From Ixodes scapularis (Eukaryota > Arthropoda > Arachnida > Ixodida > Ixodidae), in assembly GCF_016920785.2 (NCBI RefSeq), contig NW_024609879.1, positions 16,746,078 through 16,810,077 of the forward strand: 64,000 bases of DNA, in the 5' to 3' direction. The notes below the pieces were generated by a model. The model ran no database searches, was not told the origin of the DNA, and worked only from the letters and a program-made list of their open reading frames with translations. Both the position numbers and the translations under genes were made by a program. The first letter of the stretch is position 1; every line of letters starts with the position of its first letter. Positions 1 through 10,755 of the stretch are shown one piece after another.

Positions 1-445
1 CTACACATCTGATTATTTTACGTAAAGTTACTTTTTTGCTCAAAATCACTTAATCAAGATGAACCGCAGCGGACCTTGGGTACAAATCGCGTGACTAGGC
101 AACCCGCGCATTGCGGCGTCTCTCCGGAAGGTCATGTTTCGCTCACACGGCGTCGGAATGGCCCGTAGCGTACGCTGCTGTTCATCGTAAGGGGAAACGG
201 GTTGTATCGACGGTCTTGATCGGTCCCAGATGACAGGCTGCTACAGATGCGCAATATCAGCAGCTGGTTTTTGTGCGCCCAGGAAAACTACATGACGCAC
301 CGCTTACGTCCGCTTCCCCGGGCCGCGGTGCACCTCTCCCGATCGCGCCGATAGTCACATGACCACTTGACACTGTGAATCGCGCTTTAAGGCTGAGTCC
401 AATCGAGTACGAGTGCAACGGCTTGCGACGTTAATCCTTTTTCGG

Positions 446-510
446 GTTACTATGGCAACGGGGTAGCAATGGCGCCTGTTAGCTGCTTAACACCCCGTTG
501 CCATAGCAAC
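446..510. promoter_or_regulatory. Hairpin carrying two RFX X-box-like sites
   Basis: Positions 450-464 and 492-506 are perfect 15-bp inverted arms. The right part reads GTTGCCATAGCAAC (497-510), an exact palindromic match to the X-box bound by RFX factors; the left part (446-459) is a near match. No gene start could be tied to it, so a regulatory role is inference. It could be the end of an unrecognised foldback element. Confidence 0.4.
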
Positions 511-1031
511 AAAAGCCGTTGCCGTCGCACTTGGTCGGAATCACGGAAATGTGTGAGCCAGTCTTCACTCCTCGCCTGCGCCATCGCCTTACGCACCTTG
601 TTTTCGGGAGGTTCGGGACTGACAACAGCAATGGAGGCCGGACTGAGAGAGGTTGTGTGTGGCTGTGACCACTGACCCGGGACCTACGTCATGAGATTGA
701 CTAACGGAAAATTCTTTAAAAAAACATAAACGGAAAGTCTCTCCCCACCCCCCCCCCCCCTCAAAAAAAAAATATTCTAAAGTGGACCGGAAGCAGAGCA
801 AAAGCTGCCCACTTCCGCAGAGCAAATACCGTGCACGACACGATCGTACATCCCCTGTGGACAACCTTTTAGACGGACAAAAACAACCCGCGAGACACTT
901 TCAGAAGCCAGGTTCAAAGTGTCTAGTTTCTGGGTCAGTCCCCGACTATTTCGCGGACATCGGAATGCCCGTGTTTTCAGAATCCTCCCAAGTGTGGCTT
1001 GGTGCTGATGCGATGGCGATTCGTCGAGTAC

Positions 1032-1130
1032 CTTGTCTATTACTGCTTCTTGCTCTTTGGGTTCCATCCACGTCAACTTCTTTGCGTAGTTGGACATCAC
1101 CTCCTTCAAATTTGGGATCCACCACAAGTG
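1032..1130 (-). CDS. M13 metallopeptidase (neprilysin-like), exon 5 of those visible
   Basis: This 33-codon exon starts after a good acceptor (TTTAATTTTCAG) and ends before donor GTACTC, in phase 0 at both ends. It encodes YAKKLTWMEPKEQEAVIDK, matching the M13 signature in which a Trp-Met-Asp-like motif is followed by Thr/Arg and Ala/Lys positions (LTWMD in human neprilysin). M13 enzymes are type II membrane or secreted zinc peptidases that cleave small peptides. This part lies in the helical N-terminal half; the zinc-binding HExxH motif would be encoded further left, outside the window. An internal acceptor at 1103 would drop nine codons and cannot be excluded. The junction with exon 4 gives a few more or fewer residues than I would expect between the conserved blocks. 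Confidence 0.65.
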
Positions 1131-1276
1131 CTGAAAATTAAACCACAGGGTACAAACATCAGGCCGTTTTTCAAAGATGAATCAAGTGGCCATGAAATTA
1201 CACCGAGGTGAAACTTCGTAAATCTGGGTAGATAACTGCAATAATACTTAAAGAAACAAGCGAGCTGGTGATGATT

Positions 1277-1362
1277 CATGGTAATAAACCCGAGACTCAG
1301 GAACCCAGAAGTTGCCCCGTTGCCCCCTTCTGTGTTCCCGAGTCTCGGGTTTTATTACCATG
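1277..1362. repeat. Foldback hairpin, about 35-bp arms
   Basis: Arms 1277-1311 and 1327-1362 are near-perfect inverted copies around a 15-bp loop. GCGAGCTGGT just before the left arm also precedes the hairpin at 18722 and resembles the outer end of the palindrome at 39589, suggesting one family of short foldback elements. There is no coding capacity. Confidence 0.6.
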
Positions 1363-2215
1363 AGTAGATAATAATAATATTATTAATCTCTAATCACAAC
1401 TGCAGTGATCCCCAAGTGGATCACCGTGTCTGATAAAATCCAGTAAAAGCTTGTGGGACCAAGCCAAGAAATGTGTGCACGAATGAACATGCCGTAAAAT
1501 CGTCAGCAATCGCCAACTCAAAATTTGAATCATGTAAACCTGGGAGATGGGCGCTACTTAAGTCAACAATATGCACATTTGTGTCTTTTCCAAATGTTAC
1601 TAAATTAAGGGTGGATTGTAAAAATTGCGGATGCTCGATCTTCTAAGGTATATACTCATTCGTGCACTTATTTCTTCAGCTAAAAAAAAGCAAAACGGGT
1701 CTGTTAAGGCCATTCAATAGACCTACTGCTGAGTTACCCAAGCATCGAGGAGAATCCTGGGAATAGTGTTTCACGCGCCGCACGTGCTGGGGTCTGCACC
1801 AGTAATTGTTCTAAATGAAAACCTTAAAACAAATGACATCTGGCGCGCGCGTTCGTCAACGCATAATTTTGGTTATCTAATTCGAGCGCGGGGTATAGAC
1901 AAACATTCCCAGCATTTTCCTTGATGCCTGGGGTAATATAGCAAGAGTCTATAGACTACAGGACAGCGCCCTACGGCCATACAGTTAATGACAACGCGCA
2001 GAAAAGGAATCTAGCCTACCTAAACGCTGAATTACGCTGTCTCACTGTGTTCAGCAACAGCCAGGACGCATATTCAAAATAAGATATACCTGGTGTTTCA
2101 GGGAACAATTTAGAAAATCCCTAAAATTAGGTTGGTTAAGAAAAAAAGGAACTCATAACGGGAACAAATTGCCGGCAATGGCGGACGTCAGGATTTGACA
2201 AAAAAGGTTAATTAG
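1363..2215. other. Intron sequence with nothing recognised
   Basis: This lies between M13 exons 5 and 4. It has only short open frames, mixed base composition, and no repeat or splice-bounded frame that I can support. Confidence 0.4.
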
Positions 2216-2330
2216 CTAAATAATTAACTGGAATTTACCGATGAAAATTTTAGTGAGTAAAAATAAACATTTGGTTTCAATATAAAACTTAAAGAGCATC
2301 ATCAAAAACACTAAATAAAAAAAAAGACAT
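2216..2330. repeat. Half copy of the 16-kb foldback family
   Basis: The order of blocks (TTAATTAG, TAATTAAC, TTTTAGTGAG, an ATTTGGTT-type block, AAAACACTAAA) matches one arm of the large palindrome at 16058-16735. Only one arm is present and it is diverged. It is followed by a poly-C/CA run at 2384-2406. Confidence 0.4.
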
Positions 2331-2830
2331 ATATAGATGAGGTACAACATTCTACGATTTGCGCAAGCGGTCCTGCCAGCTCCACCCCCCCCCCCCCCCA
2401 CCCCCCGCCACCAGGTACTCCTGATAAAATTCACTTAAACAATATGAATACCTACTTTTCTCAACAAAACTTTTTCCTCAAGAGCAGCGCCGCATATCTC
2501 GCCGTAACAGCCAAATGAAGCTTTTTTCATTTGCCATAGTTAATTCTGCTGACTGTTTAAAATATTTTGACGAAATAGCGCATTCACTTCCGTCCTATAA
2601 ATATTACAAAGAGCCACCACAAGGGGTATTGGATTGACGACTTGTCACCTCCATTAACTTTCGAGACTTAATTGGCTATGTCTGGAAGTACTATTATTTT
2701 TTTTTTTAAATATTGTTTTAGAAAACGATAAGAAAACCGGCTAGCGTGAAACCCTCGCAATGATTGAAATTCATTTCTTCTTTTACGTGTTTTGCTTTTG
2801 TTACTCTTGTTTTGATTTGTTACGGCCTTA

Positions 2831-4894
2831 CTAAAAATAGAAAGAACGACTACCGGTGCCAACTACCGGCACCGGTAGTCGGCTCAGAGCGTCAGCATTT
2901 TGATTGCGTTTTCCCGCTCTGTAGATTAGGTCATAGTTATAGGCCGCGAGCTTGATACACCAGCGTGTCATGCGTGGCGAAAGCACATTCGGTACTGGTG
3001 ATTTCGGGCCCATGATGCCCAACAATGGTTGATGGTCCGTCGTTATTTTCACGGGACGTCCCGCGACATAGCGATGAAAACGGTCCATTGCAAAAATGAT
3101 AGCCAGCCCTTCACGGTCCAATTGCGAGTAGTTTTTTTCAGCCTTGCCGAGCGTTCTTGATGCGAACACGATCGGAGCCTCATTTCCGTCTGCATCTAAC
3201 TGTGCTAATACTGCGCCGACGCCGCAGGGGGAAGCGTCACATGACACGATCAAGGTTTTGTTCTCGTCGTAGTGCGCGAGGACCGTACGCTTTGCGATGG
3301 CCTGTTTCAGCTGCAGAAAGGCTCGTCGATGATTTTCTTTCCATTCCCAAAGTCTGTCTTTCTCTAGCAGTGCGTAAAGATCTTTTGCTATTGTTGCCCG
3401 ATTTGCCACAAATCGGTCGTAAAAAGCTAGAAGTCCGAGAAACGACTGTAGCGTTGTTCGACAGGTCGGCTCTGGCATCTCGTGGATAGCTTTGAGTTTT
3501 TCCTCAGTCGGGTGTATCCCGGCAGCATCGATGGTGTGTCCGAGGTATTGTACTTGTTCCACTGCGAAGCGGCACTTAGATCTTTTTAGTCGTAGACCAG
3601 CTTGAGCAAGTCTCGCCAATACTGTGTCCAGTCTAGACATGTGCTCGGCATTGTTGGCCCCACTGATAATCACATCATCGAGGTATATCCCTATACCCGG
3701 GACGTGTACACTTGCCGTCCCAAGCACTTGTAAGCCCTCTCCTGACCATGTATGGAGGGCCAGGCCCTCCTGGTTTAGCTTAGGGGCGTTCTTCGGCCAG
3801 AGGTGGCGATATGTAGCTTCGCTGATGATTGAGCAAGCAGCTCCGGAGTCGACTTCGAATTCGAGCTCTTTATTTTCGATCCTCAGCGTCACCATAAACT
3901 TTGGCAGCGTCTTCGATGCTCTAACCATATTCAGCTCGTGCAGGCTCCATGGCGTATCCGCATGATCATCGTCAAATTCGGGTAGCTCATCTGGCTGATC
4001 GAGGCTGTGTGTCGTCCGCGATAGGTGCTGCGTTCTTGACTTTTTGAAACAGGCCTTTTCGATATGTCCCTTCTTGTGGCAGAAGCTGCACCGTGCGTTT
4101 TGGGACTGGCAGGAGTAAGCCGAATGTTGTTCTTGGCATCGGTAGCATGTCTGTAGATCCCTCTGTCTGCTGCCACTCGTACTCAACTGCTTAGGTAATA
4201 ACTGTTCTTTCTTAACCGCATGAACCTCCTCTTTGTGTGTTTTCAAATCGCGTTGATGTTGTGCGGCACTTTCTGTTCGCACGGCCATGTCATATGCCTT
4301 TTGAAAGGTTAGATTGGTTTCGGCAAACAAACGCTGCTGGAGATGCTCATCAGTTATGCCACAAACGAAACAATCTCTGAGCATTACCTCAAGGGGTAGC
4401 ATGGTCGGATTAGCCGGTGTGTGTCCTGTGGTTCCCGAAATCACAGGTGTTCCTTCGCCGGTGGCGCCGGTAGCAATTGAAGCCAAGCCGACGCTTGTTG
4501 TACGGGAAGTTGTCGCAGTCCCCGGTGTCACAGGGATACCGAAGTTGCAGTCTGCGGCTAACTTCTTCAAAGACGTCGCGTAGCTGGATATGGATTCCCC
4601 GGGTTGTTGGTCTCTTCTTTGAAACTTCGCTCGGCTGAACAGCTCTGACGGCCGCGGGTCGAACTGTTTCTGGAGTTGTGCCATGAGCTCGTCAAAACTG
4701 ACGTTTGCAGGGGTTCTTGGTGCCACGAGTGCTCGTACGACCTCATAGGTCTTGGGTCCGCAAAGTGTAAGCAGTAGTGCTCGTTTCTTTGACGGCTCTT
4801 CAACTGCGTTGGCCTCGCAGTAAAAGCTTAGGCGTTCGGCCCAAGATGTCCAAGCTGTTCCGTCGAACTCCTCCAGCTTGCCTTGAGAAGCCAT
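2831..4894 (-). CDS. Ty3/Gypsy Gag-Pol with in-frame internal deletion (687 aa)
   Basis: The frame is uninterrupted. I chose the ATG at 4894 because it follows the primer-binding site; upstream codons run back into the LTR. In order: a Gag domain (start MASQGKLEEFDG); two zinc knuckles around 4040-4150 (CYRCQEQHSAYSCQ, then CSFCHKKGHIEKAC); an aspartic protease with DSG (VDSGAACSII); then, abruptly, the YLDD box of reverse transcriptase; then RNase H (CDASPCGVGAVL, TDHQPLLG) ending at NADALSRLP. RT motifs upstream of YLDD and the whole integrase are missing, so it cannot reverse-transcribe or integrate by itself. Open reading across the deletion suggests a recent deletion or a non-autonomous lineage. 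It lies in the M13 intron in the sense orientation. Confidence 0.9.
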   Translation of the reverse strand: MASQGKLEEFDGTAWTSWAERLSFYCEANAVEEPSKKRALLLTLCGPKTYEVVRALVAPRTPANVSFDELMAQLQKQFDPRPSELFSRAKFQRRDQQPGESISSYATSLKKLAADCNFGIPVTPGTATTSRTTSVGLASIATGATGEGTPVISGTTGHTPANPTMLPLEVMLRDCFVCGITDEHLQQRLFAETNLTFQKAYDMAVRTESAAQHQRDLKTHKEEVHAVKKEQLLPKQLSTSGSRQRDLQTCYRCQEQHSAYSCQSQNARCSFCHKKGHIEKACFKKSRTQHLSRTTHSLDQPDELPEFDDDHADTPWSLHELNMVRASKTLPKFMVTLRIENKELEFEVDSGAACSIISEATYRHLWPKNAPKLNQEGLALHTWSGEGLQVLGTASVHVPGIGIYLDDVIISGANNAEHMSRLDTVLARLAQAGLRLKRSKCRFAVEQVQYLGHTIDAAGIHPTEEKLKAIHEMPEPTCRTTLQSFLGLLAFYDRFVANRATIAKDLYALLEKDRLWEWKENHRRAFLQLKQAIAKRTVLAHYDENKTLIVSCDASPCGVGAVLAQLDADGNEAPIVFASRTLGKAEKNYSQLDREGLAIIFAMDRFHRYVAGRPVKITTDHQPLLGIMGPKSPVPNVLSPRMTRWCIKLAAYNYDLIYRAGKRNQNADALSRLPVPVVGTGSRSFYF
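2848..2880. repeat. 13-bp-arm palindrome at the truncated end of the Gypsy element
   Basis: GACTACCGGTGCC (2848-2860) is mirrored exactly at 2868-2880 with a 7-bp spacer. It sits where RNase H homology ends and the expected integrase is absent. Confidence 0.7.
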
Positions 4895-4926
4895 CCTGCC
4901 CGCTGAAGTTCTTGACTGTTGACCTA

Positions 4927-4937
4927 CCTCGTCGCCA
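4927..4937 (-). other. Primer-binding site, tRNA-Ser(GCT)-like
   Basis: Three bases inside the LTR end, the minus strand reads TGGCGACGAGG, complementary to a tRNA 3' end CCTCGTCGCCA. As I recall, insect tRNA-Ser(GCT) ends this way. The Gypsy element at 54.4 kb has a very similar site next to its LTR. Confidence 0.7.
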
Positions 4938-4939
4938 AT

Positions 4940-5147
4940 TGTTATGTATCCCAGGCAAGGACTCAAGCTCGGCGTAGACAAGCGTCCGGACGTTACTTTA
5001 ATGGCGCCTAGAATGCCCGTCTCGAGGCCCAGAAACCCGTGCACCAGTCCCGTGCTCTTGAAAGCGCGGGAGTCCGCTCACGCCCTGTCCTGGCCACCGG
5101 CCGGTACATTACACTATGCATATCCTGTAATATCGCATGAAATAACA
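4940..5147 (-). repeat. 5' LTR of the Ty3/Gypsy element
   Basis: On the plus strand it runs from TGTTAT to ATAACA, a terminal inverted repeat of the TG...CA type, 208 bp long. It abuts the primer-binding site. With no partner LTR, target duplication and age cannot be read. Confidence 0.75.
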
Positions 5148-6353
5148 ATATGATATAGTTAGGCCATAGATTGTATGGTTTCAGCCGAAAAACACCGATA
5201 AACATCCATGAGTGTCAAAGATATAAAAATGTAAAAACCGAAAAACACCGATATCTGAAAATTCTGAAATATTTTATTTCAAGTGAGGTTTTCTCTTCTT
5301 TTTTTTTTCTTTGACGAAATTGTTTTTTTTTGGCGTTTCTCGGCGCGTACTTTTAAATTCCAGCACCCTGACAGCCCCGCATGAGTGAAATCACTGGCCT
5401 GGCTTGAGAAACAGTGGCATGAATGTTAGGTAAGCCAGACTGGCTTACTTAACCTAAATAAAAGATTCGGCCTGAATAGAAGACCAGAATAAAAGCAAGA
5501 CAACTCGCAGATTGTCTTGCTTTTATTGAAGTCAAAACTGGACTAGAGTGTTGGAAACCACACGTGTTTGCTCTTGGAGTTTCAGGAGTTTTTCACCGAT
5601 TATCACCGTTTCTATCGTTTGTACAGGACAAACAACCAAAAGACAATGATTAAAAAAAAATAAACATGAAATAACAGCCACCAAATTTTATAATGAATTA
5701 ACTTCGAGAAGTCTATGGCCTAGATTTATCTACACGTTTAAAATGAAGAATGCGCGTTTAAATTTGATGTGCAGATTGATTATCTACCATGCTTTGCCTG
5801 TCAAATGGCAAATAAATGGCATTGTTTTCTTCCACCTGCCTTTACTCATATGTCAAGAAGTCATATTTTAAATAAACGACTGTGGAACACGCAACCAACA
5901 ATATTTTGTGTATTTTATATGTATATGTTTAGACAATACAAACAAAAAAAAAAAACGAACTCGAACCATGTTTTAAGTTGATCAACTGACAAAACGACTT
6001 TTGTATAACAAAATTATGCGAACCTGTCCAATAAACACGTTATAAAGTATGAGATCATTTAGGCACTTATACTATATGCCTAGTGTAATTTATTAACGTT
6101 CTGATAGGGGTTTGTTGGACACATCCTATATCAAACCCGTCCTTTTCAATAAGGTACTTAATTCTTATATTTTTCACAAGGGTCTTTCACATGGTACTAC
6201 GGGGATACCACTAACATAGGTGCATGCTTTTTTTCTGTAGGTGTATACTTTTGGGTCTATTCAAAAGGCTTGCGCTTCTTATTCATATGTTTAAAACAGC
6301 TTCAAGGTAGTAAATTGAAGAGGGGCGCGGGTTTGAAAAAGCAATTACAAAGT
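5148..6353. other. AT-rich intron sequence
   Basis: Only short open frames and A/T runs are visible. No exon, repeat pair or RNA gene could be supported. Confidence 0.4.
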
Positions 6354-6490
6354 TCACATATTAGTTGGAGCATTTTTAAATAAAACAGTATCAGTAATGT
6401 TAGCAATCGAAGCTGGAAGGCGGTTCCAATCATTCAACATTTGGGGTATAATAAAAGTACTGAAAAGATGACGTTCTGAATAAATAAACA
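6354..6490 (-). pseudogene. LINE ORF2 C-terminal tail fragment
   Basis: The frame encodes LNDWNRLPASIANITD and then a stop. The DWN-LP motif is typical of the extreme C-terminus of Jockey/CR1-type non-LTR retrotransposon polymerases. Only about 45 codons are present and they run in frame out of M13 exon 4, so the naive long ORF here is a chimera of exon and LINE. It probably comes from the same type of element as the relic at 28.3-29.1 kb. Confidence 0.6.
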
Positions 6491-6515
6491 GAAATTTCGC
6501 GCGTCGGTCCTTCAC

Positions 6516-6753
6516 CTCTGTGGCCACGTCCTTCATCTTCTCCGTGCTGCCGAAGACCTTGGCGATTAGCGACGCAAAGCCCAGAGGACAGGTGAACTCG
6601 GAGCGGCGCAGGCAGATCTGGAAGCGCCTCGACATGCTGTCCGGCTTATGGTGCAGAGCGCCGATCAGCCTGTTGTTTGGCACTACGTCGTCGTGATAGA
6701 AGGGCATCATGTAGATCATGGCATACAACCCCACGTAGTTGAGCACATTCTTC
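6516..6753 (-). CDS. M13 metallopeptidase (neprilysin-like), exon 4 of those visible
   Basis: The acceptor (TTTTTATTCAACAG) leaves one base that completes a lysine codon with the two bases left by exon 3, after which the exon reads NVLNYVGLYAMIYMMPFYHD. Further on, RFQICLRRSEFTCPLGFASL matches the M13 block in which an Arg is followed by Cys-Leu and a Pro before the next helix. I ended it at donor GTGAAG (6515-6510), which keeps phase 0 with exon 5. The frame stays open to about 6490 and alignment to neprilysin could extend through DRRAKF, so the 3' border is uncertain. A LINE tail lies directly downstream. Confidence 0.7.
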
Positions 6754-7240
6754 CTGTTGAATAAAAATGTCATATATTGATCATCCATATTCTCACATAC
6801 ACTTGTACAATTATTTATTTATTTATTTAATATAACCCAAAGCCGCCTGAGAGGACATCGTATGAGGAAAAAATAAAAATGTTATTGCTAGAAAAAAAAC
6901 AACAGAAAATGAAGCACTTGATACGTATAATGTAATCTATATAAAAAGCAGAACGCTCAGGGGAAATAACATTAGCATATGTACATAAAGTCACAGTGTA
7001 CCACTATTACAATATCACTGTTCCGCAGAGATAATTTAAAAAAGATGGTAACATCAAGAAACATAAAAACACGTGTACGCACATGGTTCACTCCGGAGGA
7101 CAGAAAAATAACAATTCACAGGCCGAATTGAAATTAATTTCATCTGTAATTTCTACTATATTGGATGGAATAATCTCGAAACACGACATGATGTATATTG
7201 CTTGATACAAGTCGCACATTATAAACAATTTCACTAAAAA

Positions 7241-7286
7241 GAGCGGAGAGGGTAATAATGCCCTCTCTTCTCTCACCCCGGCGCGT
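7241..7286 (-). repeat. Dispersed repeat shared with 38739-38785
   Basis: The block containing the motif GGGGTGAGAG next to a GAGAGGGCATT motif also occurs in plus orientation at 38739-38785. Both copies are short and the family is not identified. Confidence 0.5.
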
Positions 7287-7296
7287 CGTATGCTTC

Positions 7297-7913
7297 CAAC
7301 GTTACTAGAACGACTCAGTTGGGAAACTACCATAGAGCCTGCTTTGAAAACGTGGCTCCGATCCGTACTCGAGGACCGAACTAAAGTAGGGTGCCTACAT
7401 GTCTGTCTGTCTCAGGGTGAAGACATCCATTGTTGCCCTAAATGTGCCAGCGCATGACGCTCTCGCGCACTCGGTGCGTGACTTGGGCGGTGAAATGGCG
7501 TCTATGCATTAGCCAAAGCTACGCGCTCGAGCTGAGTGACACCGGATTGCTCGCACTTCAAAATGCATACAAAAAACGATTGGGCGGAAAAATGGCTGAG
7601 ATGTCACCACTCAAGCAAAAGCGCGCGTGTGTATGAAGGCACTCTAAACTAAAGGAGATCGCAACGCCGCCATTTCTCCCGCAGCGGTCACTCCGGGAAC
7701 CTCACGGCTGCACGTATTGGTTCCGGTAGAGTCGCTCAAGGGCCGGTGGCGCCACCTCGCAGTGCCATTTCGCAGTATCTATATAGATCAACATTCACGC
7801 TTTGACTCGTCGCTAAAGGATGGCGCTGTTATCGTATTTAGATTGGTTTCGGTGGACGCCAGCGGTCAGGGTTTCAAGGGTGAGTTTCCCAACTGAGTGT
7901 TTTAGTAACGTTG
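7297..7913. mobile_element. TIR element or MITE, about 0.62 kb
   Basis: Arms 7297-7329 and 7881-7913 are inverted copies (CAACGTTACTA, then CTCAGTTGGGAAACT) with few mismatches. No transposase is visible inside. No clear target duplication was seen, so the superfamily is unknown and the element may extend beyond the arms. Confidence 0.55.
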
Positions 7914-10728
7914 TCTGCTTCGTAGATGGAAGATTAAACATCCGGTTGGCGTGCAAGCAAGGTTGGAAATAGCGTCATTTCGGCAATATTATGGGCAGTA
8001 AGACGGGTTTAGATGTGCAAGTTAACGTACATGTTATATACTCGATATACCTGGTAATGCCTGCCGTGCAAAGAAAAAAAAAGTGAATTCAATTCTGTAT
8101 GTGTGGTTGGTCTGTCATCTATTCGCGACTCCAGCGACCTATAGGGGGCGCCACCACCAAACAAACATGGCGGCTGAGTCCAGGTCGCGTCGGCTTGGCC
8201 GGGCCACCTGAAGGGGTGGCGCATTCAATTTAACAGATTTTCTTTTGTCTAATGCCCAATTTTATAGGTATTTGAACTGAGACGGTTACGTGTAGTCGGT
8301 GCACATCAGCTTTCAAAGCATAGTTTTGTTTTCTCTGTGTTTTTTGTTCTTTTCATTTCAAACTTTCGTTTCAAAGATTTCATTCAAAACCGAAACTATG
8401 GTCTCCGGAGAGACGGTAATAGACTATAATCAGTTTTTATCATTTAAGGAAAGCGGCGATTACTTCAGAACTGTTCCACCGAGAGTAATTTTGAGATAAC
8501 TCGCACGACTCGACCCTGCGACTTATCAGTCCGCGAAATCGAGCTTTTGTGCGTATCCGCGTTTAGGAAGCAGCTCCAGTGGTCTGCTCGGTCAGCAACA
8601 CAGGCTGCAGGAAAATTACGAAAATTAAGCAAGCGCTTCTTGAGCCCAGGAGCATGTTAACCCGCTGGCGCCCCACTAAGCAGCTGATACTCGTATTTCA
8701 ATTCAGGTTTTGGCAGCGATCGAGAAGTCATTTTGACGTACTATGTCCCACTAAAGCGATATTAGTAAATTCTTCGGGTTGAAATATGAGCTTAGTTGAC
8801 TAGCTATTAGGTGAACTGCTCAGTAAAAGTATATTTGACAGACAGAGAGATACTGCTTAAACTTAGCCAAATGGTTCTAGCCGGTAGCACGTAGACGAAT
8901 GCGGACAAACCGAAGAGGGTCTTCATCGGAGATTCACGCAGAACCTTTCTGCACAGAACTTGACTTCGAAACCTGAACGGAGAAAATTAGTATTTTTTAT
9001 GGCCGGTCAACCTGAGCAATGTAGACGTATATTGCTGCTGGCTTCGACGAGGGTATAATATAAATATTGGAGGCGCGATAGATCAAAATGCCGTGACAGC
9101 TTCTAACTTTGCGAGACGCGTCCCCCACCTTTTGAAGCAGATAATTTCCCTCGTTACTCATATGCAACGAGCAGGTTTTCCTGAATCGAGTAACTGCGCA
9201 ATCAGCCCAACTCCTTCAGTGTAGTCGAGAGGTTTTTTCAGCGAAAAGCAGCCAAGATGAATAGCCAACGCACTGACCGGCGTGGGTGGCTCAAACTGGA
9301 AGCTAATCGAACACAACCAAACTCAAGAAAAGCAGCTATCGAACCTTCCAGTTCACTTGACTGCAATATTGGTGTTCCCTCCAGTGAAACACCTCCGCCT
9401 GTCGTCCTAAGTCCACTGTTCTACATCCTTATAAAGAAACCACTTTGAATGTGATTCGAGACAGACAAGAAATCAAAACGTTTTTCCGTGATTCCTCCCC
9501 ATCCAAGAAATCGAAAGCACGCGACCGTGTGTTGTGAAGTAAACGGGCTTTCAAACACGTGATGGAAGGAAACAATCTACTGAGGTTTCACCACACTAAT
9601 GAACACTCAGGCATACTCGAGTGTTGTCGCCACCCCGCCGACAACACGTGTCCGCGAAAGCCACCAGAGACGCGTAGGGGCGTGGAGCGACCTGGACCGA
9701 CTGGTTCCCGGTTTTCCCGCTTGGTGGCGTCCGTTTTGCTGGAGTCGCGAATAGCGAAATGTGATTGCGGTTGAGCTTTTTCCAAGATAGTGTCCGTTCT
9801 GACTTAGACCTTTATCAACTAATTGTGAAAAGTTTACATTAGAAAAGAAAAGAGAAAAACGTGCTCACCGAGTTCAAACCAAATAATCGCGCCATGTGTT
9901 CCTTTTTTTAACGAAGAACGAATCCCCACATATTTGATTGCCTGCTAGCCTTGGATTTGAGGACCTTGTATGGCTTATATTACCGTAGATGTTTGTTGTG
10001 GTGTATTTGTAACCAAAATAACTTCCTGTGATGCTTACGCGTAGGCGGTACTTGGAAAGTTACCAATGAGTGCGCAGTTGACTTCAATTCATCGGCGAAA
10101 ACCCAAAGATGCGAATGCGCCGGCAACGGGGTTTGTGCAAGGTTGTTAATTGTAATGCATAAACCATAAAAATGAAGCAGCTAACCTCAACGCGACGACG
10201 CTTTCTTGGTTAAAAAAAAAAATTCCATTACATATGCTGGTACCACGTAAGGAAAACCGCTCTGGGTTTTAACGTTTCTCGCCCCGGAGCAAGAAAATCT
10301 TTACGTTTGCATGGCGTTTCACACACACAAAAAAAAGAATAAATCAATAAAAAAATAAATAAATAAAGCAGGACTTTTTTTTACTTATAACTGTACTATG
10401 GGATTCAATTTTGTTCCGACGAAATAGACGCAGTGGTTGAGGGAATATATGCGCTTTTGTTGTGATAATCATAACTTTTTATTGAACTGTTAGAGTTCAA
10501 TTTGCTCCATTCTGCAGTGCCATATTTTGAATTGCCGGTCTGATACATTTTGCTATTTTTTTAACTGAGCTTGTACTTTTTTTCTTCGTTTCTTTTTACT
10601 TTGTGTTCTTTGTGAGCTGCCACTCCTGCTGAATGTAAGGAGGGGGCCGAGGACTCGTCAAGCTGCATTTATGCTGCTTTTCTCCTTGGTCTCCTTCCAT
10701 CATGGATGTGATGGAGTAATAAAAAAAA
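7914..10728. other. Intron sequence, no feature supported
   Basis: Short frames only. Nothing here shows a recognisable domain or a splice-bounded frame. Confidence 0.35.
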
Positions 10729-10755
10729 TATTATTATTATTATTATTATTATTAT
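10729..10755. repeat. (ATT)n microsatellite
   Basis: About nine tandem ATT units follow an A-rich run. Confidence 0.85.

Larger units (their letters stand above)
2848..5147 (-). mobile_element. Internally deleted Ty3/Gypsy retrotransposon, one LTR left
   Basis: From right to left the element has a 208-bp LTR, a primer-binding site and the Gag-Pol frame. It stops just after RNase H at a small palindrome (2848-2880). No second LTR or polypurine tract was found to the left, so the 3' end is lost. The PBS and zinc-knuckle type suggest a Mag-like lineage, which is inference. Confidence 0.8.
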
